A DNA stretch of 64,000 nt from contig CM070561.1 of the NCBI GenBank assembly GCA_036346405.1, positions 32,034,338 to 32,098,337 on the forward strand, read 5' to 3'. The translations under genes were made by a program, and so were the position numbers. This document shows positions 1 to 10,274 of the stretch, piece by piece. The DNA comes from Phyllostachys edulis (lineage: Eukaryota > Streptophyta > Magnoliopsida > Poales > Poaceae). The notes beneath the pieces are model-generated. The model had not been told where the DNA came from. It did no database searches and saw only the letters and a list, made by a program, of their open reading frames with translations. Position 1 is the stretch's first letter. Each line of letters opens with the position of its first letter.

Positions 1-36
1 GGGTGCGAAAGAGAGCTATCTGGGGATTCATCTTCG

Positions 37-230
37 GTGGTGGATGATCATTCTTTTAAAACAAGGAGTAATGTCAGCGCGCGAGACAAAGAGACGCATC
101 GTAACGTCGGCACGCGAGATGAAGAGACACATCGAAACATCGGCGCACGAGATGAAGAGACGCATCACGCGGGAGCCGAAGCGAAATTGAACATATCACA
201 TGCACCTCCAACCACAAACCGTCTGTGACA
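37..230. repeat. Segment duplicated at 1333-1500
   Basis: A block with 33-bp repeats of the type CGCGAGATGAAGAGACGCAT is present here with about three units and again at 1333-1500 with fewer units. In both places it lies directly before a subterminal-repeat block. It lies within the CACTA element and shows that the element end was copied. Confidence 0.65.
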
Positions 231-495
231 CAAAATTATCACAGACGGTTATTGTTAATAACCGTCGGTGATAAGTATCACAAACGGTTAGTAATAAGAA
301 CCGTATGTGATATTCGGAGAGCATACATACCATTTTTATTTAAAATCGTCTGTTATGATTCACAGACGGTTATTATTAAAAACCGTCGGTGATATTAAGA
401 GACATGTGTCCATATCACAAACGACTTTATTGTAGAACTGTCTGTGATACATATCACATACGGTTTGTTCCACTAAACCGCCTGTGATAGTTCTT
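230..495. repeat. Inner block of CACTA subterminal repeats
   Basis: About ten degenerate copies of the ACAGACGGTT / AACCGTCTGTGAT motif in both orientations. A second such block at 1488-1740 adjoins the terminus. Two blocks about 1.25 kb apart suggest an internal duplication of the element end. Confidence 0.7.
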
Positions 496-984
496 TCTAT
501 AGCTAAAAAATATTCTGTTTTTCAGCTAGCATGAGGAGAAAATATGTATGACCTGTTTTTCACCATAGACATAAAAGACAGTATGATAAACAAGTTATTC
601 AATAAACATATTCAACATAGACAGTAACTTAACTTCAAACTTGATTTTTTTTATCATTTTTTGTATTTACATATGGCCAAATTAACAGCGTGGCTAGTCG
701 CTTCTTACAAAAGATTTTCAAAAAAGTATAAATAACAAAAGATCAAGTTCTTCTAGCGGCCCAAGTAGCTTGCTATCTCTGTTATCAAAACTTCATAGGC
801 GACAATGTCGGCATCGGAGGGTTCAGGATCAGTGTAGGTAGACTGAAACACTTCTAATCGTTGACGTGGTCGTTTGATTGTCGCCCAAAGACGCTCCGTG
901 TCAAGAACCAAGTAGAAATATGTTCATAGGCTCTCTTCTCTTGCTTGAGGGGCCTCGGCTTGGTCGACTTGGTCGTTCGCCATC

Positions 985-1293
985 TCAATGTCGCATTCCA
1001 AGCGAAAGGTAATCTTCTTGGAGACGTTCAACGTCGTTGTTGAGGACTACGTCGATGGCGAGGTTAGCTCGTCGGAAGATGCAGACCACCCGGAAAACAC
1101 GACGGAGGAGGTGGTCAAGATGGCGGAACGTCGCCGTCACGTGCGCCGGCATAACCGTCACCGGAGGAGAGAGGACACTATTAGCATAGTGTCCTTCCGC
1201 AGCTTCCACCAGTGTACGGCCGGCGAGTTGCTCATACATGATGGCCAGGTAGACCATCAATGCCGGTGTCAGGGGAGAAGAGTGGGGAGCCAT
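985..1293 (-). CDS. Hypothetical ORF inside the CACTA element
   Basis: A 102-codon frame starting MAPHSSPLTP at 1293 and ending MRH-stop at 985. I do not recognise the product; it carries no known domain, signal peptide or membrane segment. The frame continues upstream without a stop to 1476, but that part translates the 33-bp repeat block, so the ATG at 1293 is preferred. It is more GC-rich than the subterminal repeats on either side. Its position between two subterminal blocks suggests either captured host sequence or an element-specific ORF. Whether it is expressed cannot be judged. Confidence 0.3.
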   Translation of the reverse strand: MAPHSSPLTPALMVYLAIMYEQLAGRTLVEAAEGHYANSVLSPPVTVMPAHVTATFRHLDHLLRRVFRVVCIFRRANLAIDVVLNNDVERLQEDYLSLGMRH

Positions 1294-1479
1294 TTTGTTT
1301 GTGCTTGAGAGTAGAGCGATGTGTGAGGAGTCCGGTGGCGGATGATCATTCTTATAAAACAAAGAGTAACATCGACGCGCGAGACAAAGAGACGCATCGT
1401 AACGTCGACGCGCGAGATGAAGAGACGTATTGCGCGGGAGCCGAAGCGGCAATGAACATATCACAGACACTTTCAACCA

Positions 1480-1763
1480 TAAACCGTTTTTGATATAAAA
1501 TTATCACAGACGGTTCTTAACAAGAACCGTTTGTGATATTTAGTAATATCACAGATGATTCTTGTTCAACACCGTCTGTGATACTTCACAGACTGTTTAA
1601 AACATGAATTGTCTTTGATATTACCTCTTCATAGACGGTTTTTAGCGCAGCCAGTAACACAGAAGGTCTCTAAACCACAATCGTCTGTGATTGTATTTAA
1701 TACTGACGGTTTTAGTCAACCATCTGTGATGAGATGTCCAGTATTAGCCTTTTTGTAGTAGTG
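1480..1763. repeat. CACTA terminal inverted repeat and subterminal repeat array
   Basis: Dense direct and inverted copies of TCACAGACGGTT run up to the terminus GTAGTAGTG at 1763. In this superfamily such arrays are transposase-binding sites. Confidence 0.75.
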
Positions 1764-2485
1764 AGTGGCGGTGCATTTCCCCACCCACCTAAAAAATCTC
1801 TAACAAAAACCAAAAGCAACAAAAAAAACACCTCCCAACAAAAAAATGTCTAACAAATTTTATCTTTATCTCAACAACCTCCTACCCTTCCCACAAATTC
1901 CTCCCCACGCCGCCTCGGTCTCTACCCCCGAAAAAGGTTGTAGCAGACCCTATCTGGTCATCCTCTTTGTCTCTATCGAATGAGGATGCCTTTCCTAGTC
2001 CCAATGTTGGTCGAATTTGCTCATGAGCGATCTGACGATGAAGGTCGGAAGTTGTGATGGAGATGAGGATGCAACATAGGTCGAGTATGGTGGAAAAAGC
2101 ACGATGCAAGCTACAGTGGTGAAGTTAAGGGTGTGGTGTATGCTGAGCATGGCAGCGAAGGCACGATGTGGGCCGAGCAGAGCTCGATCGGACATTGCAT
2201 AGGTCGAGCACAACAACAGCAGCTCGACATGCTAGGGTAATATGAGTTGCAAATCCTAACTATTTCCATGAATTAGGTGCCAAATCATAGAGGGCAATCT
2301 TTGGAGTGACATTTTATGTAGTGTTATTCTTTGGAGTGGCAAATAATTGGTTTTTCCTGTCAACAATGTAAAGTACTAGAGCTCGTAAAACATTAGATTA
2401 GTGAGCAAACTAGACAAGTAACATCCAGTGGAAGAAACGTAGAGCAATAGAAGCTACTTAAGGACTATGCAGCAACCATTACCAA
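1764..2485. other. Intergenic, no gene seen
   Basis: Lies between the CACTA end and the Helitron start. It contains an A- and C-rich low-complexity run at about 1785-1880. Short open frames on the minus strand have no recognisable protein features. Confidence 0.5.
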
Positions 2486-2734
2486 TCTATCCTTGTATTA
2501 AAGCTCGTGGAATCACTGGCTTCTCAGCGCAGCCACGTCGACTCACTCGCCAGCCATCCAATTGAGGTCGCCACTCACTCAGTCCATCCACGTAGCTGTT
2601 TTTGAGTTTCTTGGCCAGTCTGTCTACGCGTGTACGAAATGCTTCCTGCCCGTTCAATCATGCCAATCGCCAGCCGACGCCTCTCCTCCCTCCTGCTTCT
2701 ATTGTTTTCTCCAACCATATCGAACCTTCCCGAC

Positions 2735-3285
2735 CTTCCCCATCCTTTCCCCTCCCTACCCCCTCAGTCGGCTCCCTCAGCGCCGCCACTCCTCTTCCCA
2801 GCGTCAGTGCTCCTCCCCGCCGCCCGCAACACCCCCTCCTCCCCACCGCCCACTGCTTCCTCTTCCCCTATCCCACCGTCATTCGCTCCCCTCTGCACAC
2901 CGCCGCCTCCGCCTTCCCCGCGTCACCGGCTCCCCCTCCGCCACCTCCACCTCGCCCACGCCCCTCCGTAGCCCCACCGTCGGCGCAGCTCCCTCCTTCC
3001 GTACCTTTCCTATCCTTTCCCCTCCCTTTCCCTCCGTTGACTCCCTCAGCGCCGCCACTCCTGTTCCCAGCGCCGCCGCTCCTCCCCGCTGCCGGCGACA
3101 CCCCCTCCTCCCCGCCGCCCCATCGCTTCCTCTTCCCCTGTCCCACCGCCATCTGATCCCCTCCCCACACCACTGCCTCCGCCTTCCCCGCAACACCGGC
3201 TCCCCCTTCGCCATCTCCACCTCGCCCACGCCCCTCCACAGGCCCATCGTCGGCTCAGCTCCCTCCTTCCATACCTTTGTCTCCC
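2735..3285. repeat. CT-rich tandem duplication, period about 269 bp
   Basis: Two diverged copies of a pyrimidine-rich unit; for example CTCAGCGCCGCCACTCCT recurs at about 2777 and 3046. Overlapping proline/serine-rich frames in all plus-strand phases are a by-product of the C-rich composition. It could be a duplicated 5' leader of a captured gene. Confidence 0.7.
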
Positions 3286-3620
3286 CCAGCGATTGTCTAC
3301 GTGCCGCTCAGGTTTTACTGTGAAATTATTTCTTTCCATTTAAGATAGCTCATAGTGTTCATCTTAGGTACAATTGTGTTTAGGAATCCCTTTTCACTCG
3401 CCTCTGTGATCTCTCTTGCTTTTTCCGCCACTCGCTTTTCCTCCTTTGATTTGCTTTCGTTCTCCTGTGTGGTCGACCTCGGTTTCTCTGTTTCTCGCCT
3501 TTCCTCGCCCGATTTAATTCTGCTCTCCCCTGTTGCTTCCCCGTTCCTGTTTGGCCGTCGACTTCCTTCCTGGTATCGTTGCTCTATCTAGGGTCATCGC
3601 ATCTTCGGTCTCCTCCCTTT

Positions 3621-3800
3621 CAGAAGCCCGTCGTCTCCATCCTCGGCTCTTTCGACAGCCACCTCTCCGCGCTCGATGCCGCCGTGCACCCCAGCGAAGT
3701 GAGTTAAGGACGCACACAGTGCGGACGACCCACAAAAACATCGACCGGATGCTACGCTCAGCGGATGTGGTCCTAGCCCAGGTCAATCGAATTCAAGAGG
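3621..3800 (+). pseudogene. EXO70: Fragment of an EXO70 exocyst subunit gene
   Basis: The translation from 3621 reads VVSILGSFDSHLSALDAAV, then after a break RTHTVRTTHKNIDRMLRSAD and VVLAQVNRIQE. This matches the N-terminal region of plant EXO70 proteins, the exocyst subunits that tether secretory vesicles at the plasma membrane. A small insertion near 3706-3711 adds an in-frame TAA and shifts the frame, so the copy is broken. The block ends in AGAG|GTGCTT, a possible preserved splice donor. Only about 60 of the usual 600-700 residues are present. It lies inside the Helitron on the same strand as the PFP fragment, so it is interpreted as captured at the DNA level. Family call from memory of EXO70 sequences. 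Confidence 0.72.
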
Positions 3801-5689
3801 TGCTTACTCCAAACCCAAATTCCTTGGTTCTTATGTGCTCTAATTGTATCTGGATTCGGCTGTGCTTCGAATTGTAGCTTCATCCGTACCTCATGAGTGT
3901 AGGGAGCATGTAGTTTGCTGTGATCTGTTGTTCTACATCTGAAGGTATTGTTGTATGTCCAGTTCCAGACTGTTAATGTTGATTACCCCTTCCATTCCTT
4001 GTGGTTTTTTTAATGCATATTTGTTTGCAAATTTTTTCTGATGTGCTCGAGGAGTGCTGGAGCATGCATAACCCGATTGAATTGCTCATTGGAGCTTCAG
4101 AGTTCAAGCCTTTGTTGTTTTCTTCTGGGTGGTCTTTCATGTTTTCCAAGGATGCAAGTGGCACGATTGTAAACAGAACTATAGTTTGTATAGGCGAGGA
4201 GTGAGGGCATGTAGTTTGTGTGATACCGTTTGTCCGCACCAAGAGGTCCAAATGTATCTATCAGAGGTATTGCGATTTAGAGCCTTCCATACCGTTTGGC
4301 TAGCACAGGAGATGGCTTTAGCACAATGAACACTTGATTGATGTCATATCCCAATAGATATTCTGTCCTCTCTAAAGGTCGATATCTCATTTGTTTTTAT
4401 ATGTTTCGAATTTGTTGATGCATGTCATTCACGTAGGAATGTTCTTCGCAGAAATCAGATCTTAACATGTTGGTGCGCAGATTTTGATTGTGTATTTCGG
4501 TTTTACTTTAGTGTATGTATGCATGGTTACATCTTTTAACCGATCTTAGTTTAGGACTCCTTCTGATGTTGTGTTGCGTGCCAAAACGGTGAAGTACCCA
4601 ATTTTTCAAAAACATTTCATTAATTAGTTTTGTTTAAAAAGCCATAGAAGATTTTGATTTGTCAGCTCTTTTCTTTTATTCAAAGTCAGTTTGTTAGATG
4701 TGCTTATTCAAAGTGCTTACTACATGGTAAAGCATGCACTGTTTACAGCCTATATTTTCCTGACACGCATGACACTGTTTTGTGAGATTGCTATGTGCAT
4801 CGACTCAGTGGCGCTACCAGCCAACAGGTGGCTGTGTTGGGTCCCTTGCAATAATGTCACGAGATGCAGACCTGTAGGTGAGATCTTCACATCCTTGTTT
4901 CTTATGAGCTATTGTCCCCACTTGTGAGATCCAATGCCTTTCATTTTTTTTATCAGTGTCCTACATTATTCAGAAAGAATAGATTTCAGCACATTGCGAA
5001 AATGATTGCGCTTTTGTTGACCGGTACATCTTCCCTGCAGTTTATACATTGATCTAGCCATATTTATCACATGTGTTCCTTTTTCATGTGATTGTTTCAG
5101 TGAACTGCAGGATATGATTGGTATCTCCCTTGTTATAGAGATTTCAGCTCTAAACCGAATATCCTATGCAGATCATTATAGTTGGTAATATTACTTAATC
5201 TTGCCCTATATATTTTCATGCATGTTTTATTCTAGGTATTCTTTCAAGTTTAGATATTTGGTCGCACGAAATTCACAAGATTTGAAGATCTAAAGTTTAG
5301 ATATCTTTCACTTACTATTTATATGCTTGGATGTGTCTTGCAGGACTTTACCTACCATGTTCTGCGATTGGCATCTCAGTGTCCATTGTTGCTGCCAAGG
5401 CATCTCAACCTAAATCTTGAAAGAGTAGTACTCTGTTCGGAATCCCTCTATGCTATCTACCCATGTTTCCATGTTTCATTTCTCGCATTTGTCTTTATCT
5501 TTCTGTTTCCTTTACTAATTTTCACTGTTGAGTGAGATGGTCTACTTGGAAACTCAATAAACTATGACTGCTTTGATACCATTTGATCTAACAAGATGAG
5601 TTAAGTCTATGTTGGGTCCTCATTGGTAAGTCAGGTAGTAACTGATCAATTAGTAATAGTGCATTCACTTGCCTTCTCTCCCCCCCCCT

Positions 5690-6604
5690 GTCGGTACTAC
5701 TATTTCGTTCAATTGGTGGGTCCCACAGCATCTCATGTTGGCTTCAAGTGTACACTTCGACCACACCCAAAAATGCTATTATTTGGCCAGATGAAACTCT
5801 ATCTTAAGAGAAAATTGACATCGTTACTATTCCTTTACTAAAATTCCCATGCATGCTATCTTAGGATAGGAGGTGGCACTGTCAAAAGCTTACACTGATG
5901 GATATTACAAACAAGATATGTGATGGACTGCAAGCAAGAGCGGCGCAAGGTTTGTACAGCTCGTTGACTGTTTAAATTGGATAAATCAATTTAAGAATGG
6001 CATGCACATAATTGAAACAGTGAAACAGTTTAGCACTTTATAGTAGACTGATGTATCAATATTAATTTTCAGGGAAGTACCATGGAGTGCTGCTTATTCC
6101 GAAGGGGCTCATCGAAAGCATTCCTGAAATGTATGCACTCATTCAGGTAGTAATTCCTACGACTATATGATTGGTTGGGCAGTTTGATTTCTTTTAAATC
6201 TTATCGGTTTTCCTTCTCATTATTGTTCAAAATTAATAATCTACAACAATAAAGTTCCAAATAATGAAATTCCATCGCAGCTTTCCCCATGGGCTGTAGC
6301 CTTGTGTATATTCTTTCCACCTTTCATCAGAACAGAGGTCTTGCATTACTTACACATTCCAGTCTTATGAATATTTTACTTAGATAATTTTTAATATGAA
6401 GATCTACAAACTTTTGTGTGCAGTTGCTCCTGCACTAAGAATCTGATAACTCAGCACAGTTGTCCCAGGTTTGCACTTTAAAGAGCTTATTTATTAGTTA
6501 GAATTTATCTTATGCAATTATTGGTGTCAAACTTTTATTTCTCAGATTGATACAGCAGCCCTTAGCTCATTTAGTACAGGCATAAATGAATGCGTGAACA
6601 ATAA
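5690..6604 (+). pseudogene. PFP-ALPHA: Fragment of PFP alpha subunit (PPi-dependent phosphofructokinase)
   Basis: Six consecutive exon-like blocks match the regulatory alpha subunit of pyrophosphate-fructose-6-phosphate 1-phosphotransferase, a cytosolic glycolytic enzyme. They read RYYYFVQLVGPTASHV (5690-5790), EVALSKLTLMDITNKICDGL (5869-5950), KYHGVLLIPKGLIESIPEMY (6072-6149), LSPWAVALCIFFPPFIRTE (6281-6340), QLLLH-stop-ESDNSAQLSQ (6422-6468), and IDT then, in a shifted frame, LAHLVQA (6546-6600). Splice signals flank several blocks, so introns were kept. An in-frame stop (block 5), a frameshift and another stop (block 6) make it non-functional. N- and C-terminal parts are missing. It is carried by the Helitron, downstream of the EXO70 fragment on the same strand. 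Confidence 0.85.
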
Positions 6605-8710
6605 GACCTGCTACGATCTGAGTTCTACAGCCAGCCTTTTTCATAATTCGGTTCTTTTTGAATTCTGATTGTTTTGCTTTGTTTTCAGAAAGAGGCAAAA
6701 GACATTGGCCAATAGTACATTCAACTACAAGATTTTGAGATTATGCATAGACCACACGGTACGTTCAGCATCAGACACATGTTTTCCCATCTTGAATTCT
6801 TGGTCCATCCATTGGTCGTTCTTGCAGGACTTGCATTTTAACATACTGCTATACATATCATATGCTGCTTTTATGCACAAACGTTTCTTGGGGATATAAA
6901 TTCTTATAAAATTATTTGTACTATTTTCATACCATGCATTGTTAGATCAGAAAATGCTTTTCCATGATTTCGAACCATTTTATGGCATGTTGTCTACATG
7001 TTTCCACCTGGTTTGCTCAATCAAAAGGCAGGACTTCATTGCAGAATTAGCTTCTGCTAGCCATGTTGCGCACAACTTCGGTTGGTTCGCATAAAGTAAG
7101 AGGTATGTACCCATCATTTTCCAAAAAAAAAAAAAAAGAGGTTCAGTTTTTCCTCTACCTCTCTGTATTGCTTACTAATGTACCTATTGCCTTTTCCCTG
7201 CAGTAATTCCTTTGTTGTTTCCAGTTTGATTCCACATGCTACCTTGTTGTCGTAGATAGGATTGACCTTTACTAGATATGTATAAAATAATTACGTGAGT
7301 AGCATAAAACAGCCCTACTAGTTTGTGCTTCATTGTTCTTAAATTGATCCACTACGATGCTTCCTAGGAGATTCATGCCCATTGAGATCCATACCATGTG
7401 GGGAAATCCTAGAAATAAAGTATGTGCTAAAAAAATCCTCATGTCTTCTCCCTTTACAGTAATATGGTTGAAGATACATGACCATATGAGCCTCAGCATT
7501 ACCCATATATATTTTCCTAGCCAGCCCGCTGCATAGGAATATTTCCTGGTACTCATGATAGGACAATGTCACTACCTTTTAAGGTCTTTAGCAGTTGTAC
7601 TTAGATCTTCATACAGATGTCCATCCTGTTAGTTAATGTATGTTTTTGTATTTCTGTTATTTTGTCCCATGAATTAACTTACGTATCACCCTAGTGTTCT
7701 TTGATGACCAATTAGTATCAAATAAAGCTATATATATTTATTGGTTTTACAGAAAATACAGTTTTTTTGTTTTATTTTAGCTAGGATCTTTATTGTACAT
7801 TGCAGATCAATGGTTTGTGTTATACTAGACATAGGCAGCTATGTCTAACCATATTTGTTGTATGGAAAATTAAAATGCATCATGCACGTGCTATTCTAGA
7901 CCTTAGCATCAACACAACTATACTAAACATTGTATCTTCCTTTCGATTAGTGCTTCAATGCTGCGTGTCTTTGAATAATACAGGGGACAATGCATTCATG
8001 CCAAAACATTTCCAGCACTTACGAGTTGTTCAAATTGTTGTCTGTCAGCCTCCATGGCCTACCTGCCTATATTATCCAATCCAGGGATCTGTGTGCACTC
8101 CTAATTAGTTCATGTTACTATATATTGTTCGCCTCTTTTCCATGTATAGATACCCAAACTCACTATGTAAGTTATGGTGGTTAGTATAAGGACTTGGTAT
8201 GTCCAGATATTGACATGCCATCTTTGTCTTGTTTTCACATAGTATAACTAGCATTTAGTGAATCATGTATCTGATATGCAAGCTCCGATATAAATTTTAC
8301 TGGCTCGTTGTTTAATACATGCTTTGTTAGTAGAAACAATGCAGAACCGACAAGTATTCACATAGTAGAGCTAGCATTTAATCAATCATGCATCTGAGCG
8401 AAGGCCCGCAGCCGGTCGCACAGAACGATGCACACATCGCACATGCTAGGTCCAAATATATGCGCATTGTGCGCAATCCTCAGATGACTCATGGCCATCT
8501 AAGTTCTCACCTACAAGTGTACCTAACAAAACCTATTAAAAAAGTGCTCCTTTCGGTTTATAATAACTCATCTATCACATCATCCTAATATGCTCGACGC
8601 GTGCGCAGCGTAGCATGCCTAACGTCCTAGTACCATCCAAAGAGACTAAAAGAAGTGTACTTGCGGAAACATACTACAAGAACATGACATCTACTTGGTT
8701 CAATTCATAT

Positions 8711-8730
8711 GGAGAGAGAGAGAGAGAGAG
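8711..8730. repeat. (GA)n microsatellite
   Basis: Ten GA units between the Helitron end and the MULE. Confidence 0.9.
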
Positions 8731-8747
8731 TCATAGCATTCGCTATG

Positions 8748-8940
8748 GGGACAATTGAGAATTTATCACTCTATAGAGTAGTCTTCTACGTTTTACCAAT
8801 ATAGACCATAAAATTCGCAATTTGCCATTTTGTAGAAAATACAATCGATGATTTTCTATTTCTCTCAGTTTTCCCCTTTTCGGCCACGCGAAATGACAAC
8901 ACTACCCTCTTCTCTCTCTCTTTTCTTTCTTTCCCCGGTC
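8748..8940 (+). repeat. Left TIR of the MULE
   Basis: Inverted match to 15790-15979, including the segment TAGAAAATACAATC near the middle. An AT-rich outer part is followed by a CT-rich inner part. Confidence 0.75.
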
Positions 8941-9171
8941 GTGTCTCCTTCGTCCGCTCGCTCGCTTCCTCCTTTCTTCCTCCAAACGCTCCTCGCTTCC
9001 TCCTCTCTTCTCTCCACATCAAACCGGCCTGGATCCAGCTAGGGACTGCCGAATCTGATCGCCACCACCGCCATTGGTGCTCGGCACAGCCACCTTCATG
9101 GTGATCGGGCCACGACCACACGCATCGCTTCTTGCTTCTGCCCGGGTCTTCCTCGCCTCAACACCGCTCCA

Positions 9172-9769
9172 TGTTGGATTTTTATATGGCTTTCAACAAT
9201 TAATGTGGTTATTATCTGTTTTAATTCAATGTGGAATATAGATATATGTGATAGGGAATTATTTGATGCGGAATCTAACTCGAGGAATTAATACTCGAGG
9301 TGTCGAGGACGATTGTGCTGGAATAGGTAGACATATTTATTGAGATCGAGTCTACTGGAATTTAATATGCATGCGTATGATTAATCCGAATACAGCACAG
9401 GGCGGAATAGCTGGGTTTGTTTTGTAGGGTTGGCTCTGCAGGCTGTTGACCCACATGATCAGATTGAAATTGATCTCGTAAACAGTTTGATCATGGCACA
9501 TGACTCACACATGTGTGCTAGGGACTAATATATTTTAGACTCATTAAACTGGCCTGTCTGATCGTGGTTAGTGACATGGTTCAGGAGTCTCACGGTGTAC
9601 CGAAAATAGGTGGGTCAATTATAACACCTAGAAGTGGAGTCTATAAATAGGTCCCTACCCTCTAGCCTCATTATGCAATTGTGAGCGACACCACGGAAAA
9701 GATAGAGGAATAGAGGGTAGACCAAATAGACACCACAAAATCAATCTAGGGTTTATTCAAAACCCAACA
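9172..9769 (+). repeat. Copia 5' LTR (598 bp)
   Basis: Begins TGTTGGATTTTTATATGG and ends AAACCCAACA. Matches the 3' LTR over its whole length except for the insertion in the latter. A TATA-like TATAAATAG lies at about 9641-9649. Confidence 0.92.
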
Positions 9770-9770
9770 T

Positions 9771-9783
9771 TGGTATCAGAGCA
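9771..9783 (+). promoter_or_regulatory. Primer-binding site, initiator tRNA-Met type
   Basis: TGGTATCAGAGCA follows the 5' LTR by one base. It is complementary to the 3' end of plant initiator tRNA-Met, the usual Copia primer. Confidence 0.9.
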
Positions 9784-10274
9784 GGCTGACGGTGCGCACG
9801 GTAGAAGTTCGCATCCGAATCCACATCGTCGTCCGATCTGAAGACAAGTCGACTTCATTGCAAGACCTCTACTTTCTAAGACACGTCCTCGCTCCGTCAT
9901 GCCACAAACCAAAGACGTCGTTGTCTCGGGTCGTTGGGAAGGAGCCGGGCATCCGCTGCGAAGGAATCACATTCCGCTGCGTGTGTTCGCTGCAAAGGAA
10001 GCAACGCACGTGAAGACTCGTCAATTTTCAATGCTACTTTAATCTCCCGTGAAGCCCTTGGAATTGACGTTCCCGTGAAGCACTTGGGGAGCAAAAAATA
10101 TTCATTGACGTGATTGTTTTCACATCAAGTTTTTGACTTAGCCGAAGATAGAACATTGATCTGCTATCTGAATTTTTTACTGCGCACATTGATCTGCGTG
10201 CACCACAGCAGAGGAGATGATAGGAATTTCTTTGTTTCTCCGATCTGCACTTCGGATTCAGGTATCTTCTCACA

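Larger units (their letters stand above)
1..1763. mobile_element. CACTA (En/Spm-type) transposon, right-hand part
   Basis: The segment ends in TTTTGTAGTAGTG, the inverted form of a CACTACTACAAAA terminus, at 1751-1763. Inside that end lie many copies of the subterminal motif TCACAGACGGTT in both orientations. The left end is outside the window. The last 130 bp match, in reverse complement, the left end of the CACTA element starting at 28741, so both belong to one family. No transposase domain is visible in the part present, so it is probably non-autonomous or truncated. Family assignment is secure; size is unknown. Confidence 0.85.
2486..8630 (+). mobile_element. Gene-capturing non-autonomous Helitron
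   Basis: The left end reads A|TCTATCCTTGTATTAAAGCTC, the TC start typical of grass Helitrons. The right end is a short GC-rich hairpin-like stretch (GACGCGTGCGCAGCGTAGC, 8596-8614), then 12 bases, then CTAG at 8627-8630, followed by T. The element is thus inserted between A (2485) and T (8631) without a target duplication, as Helitrons are. No Rep/helicase is present. Inside, on the same strand, lie fragments of at least two unrelated host genes with their introns (EXO70 at 3621-3800 and PFP alpha at 5690-6604) plus unrecognised AT-rich sequence. The ends are judged by eye; the captured genes support the call independently. Confidence 0.75.

Noticed and set aside
2562..3323. Long Pro/Ser/Arg-rich frames on both strands
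   Set aside because: They occur in all phases over a CT-rich tandem duplication; no domain and no conserved start. Composition artefact.
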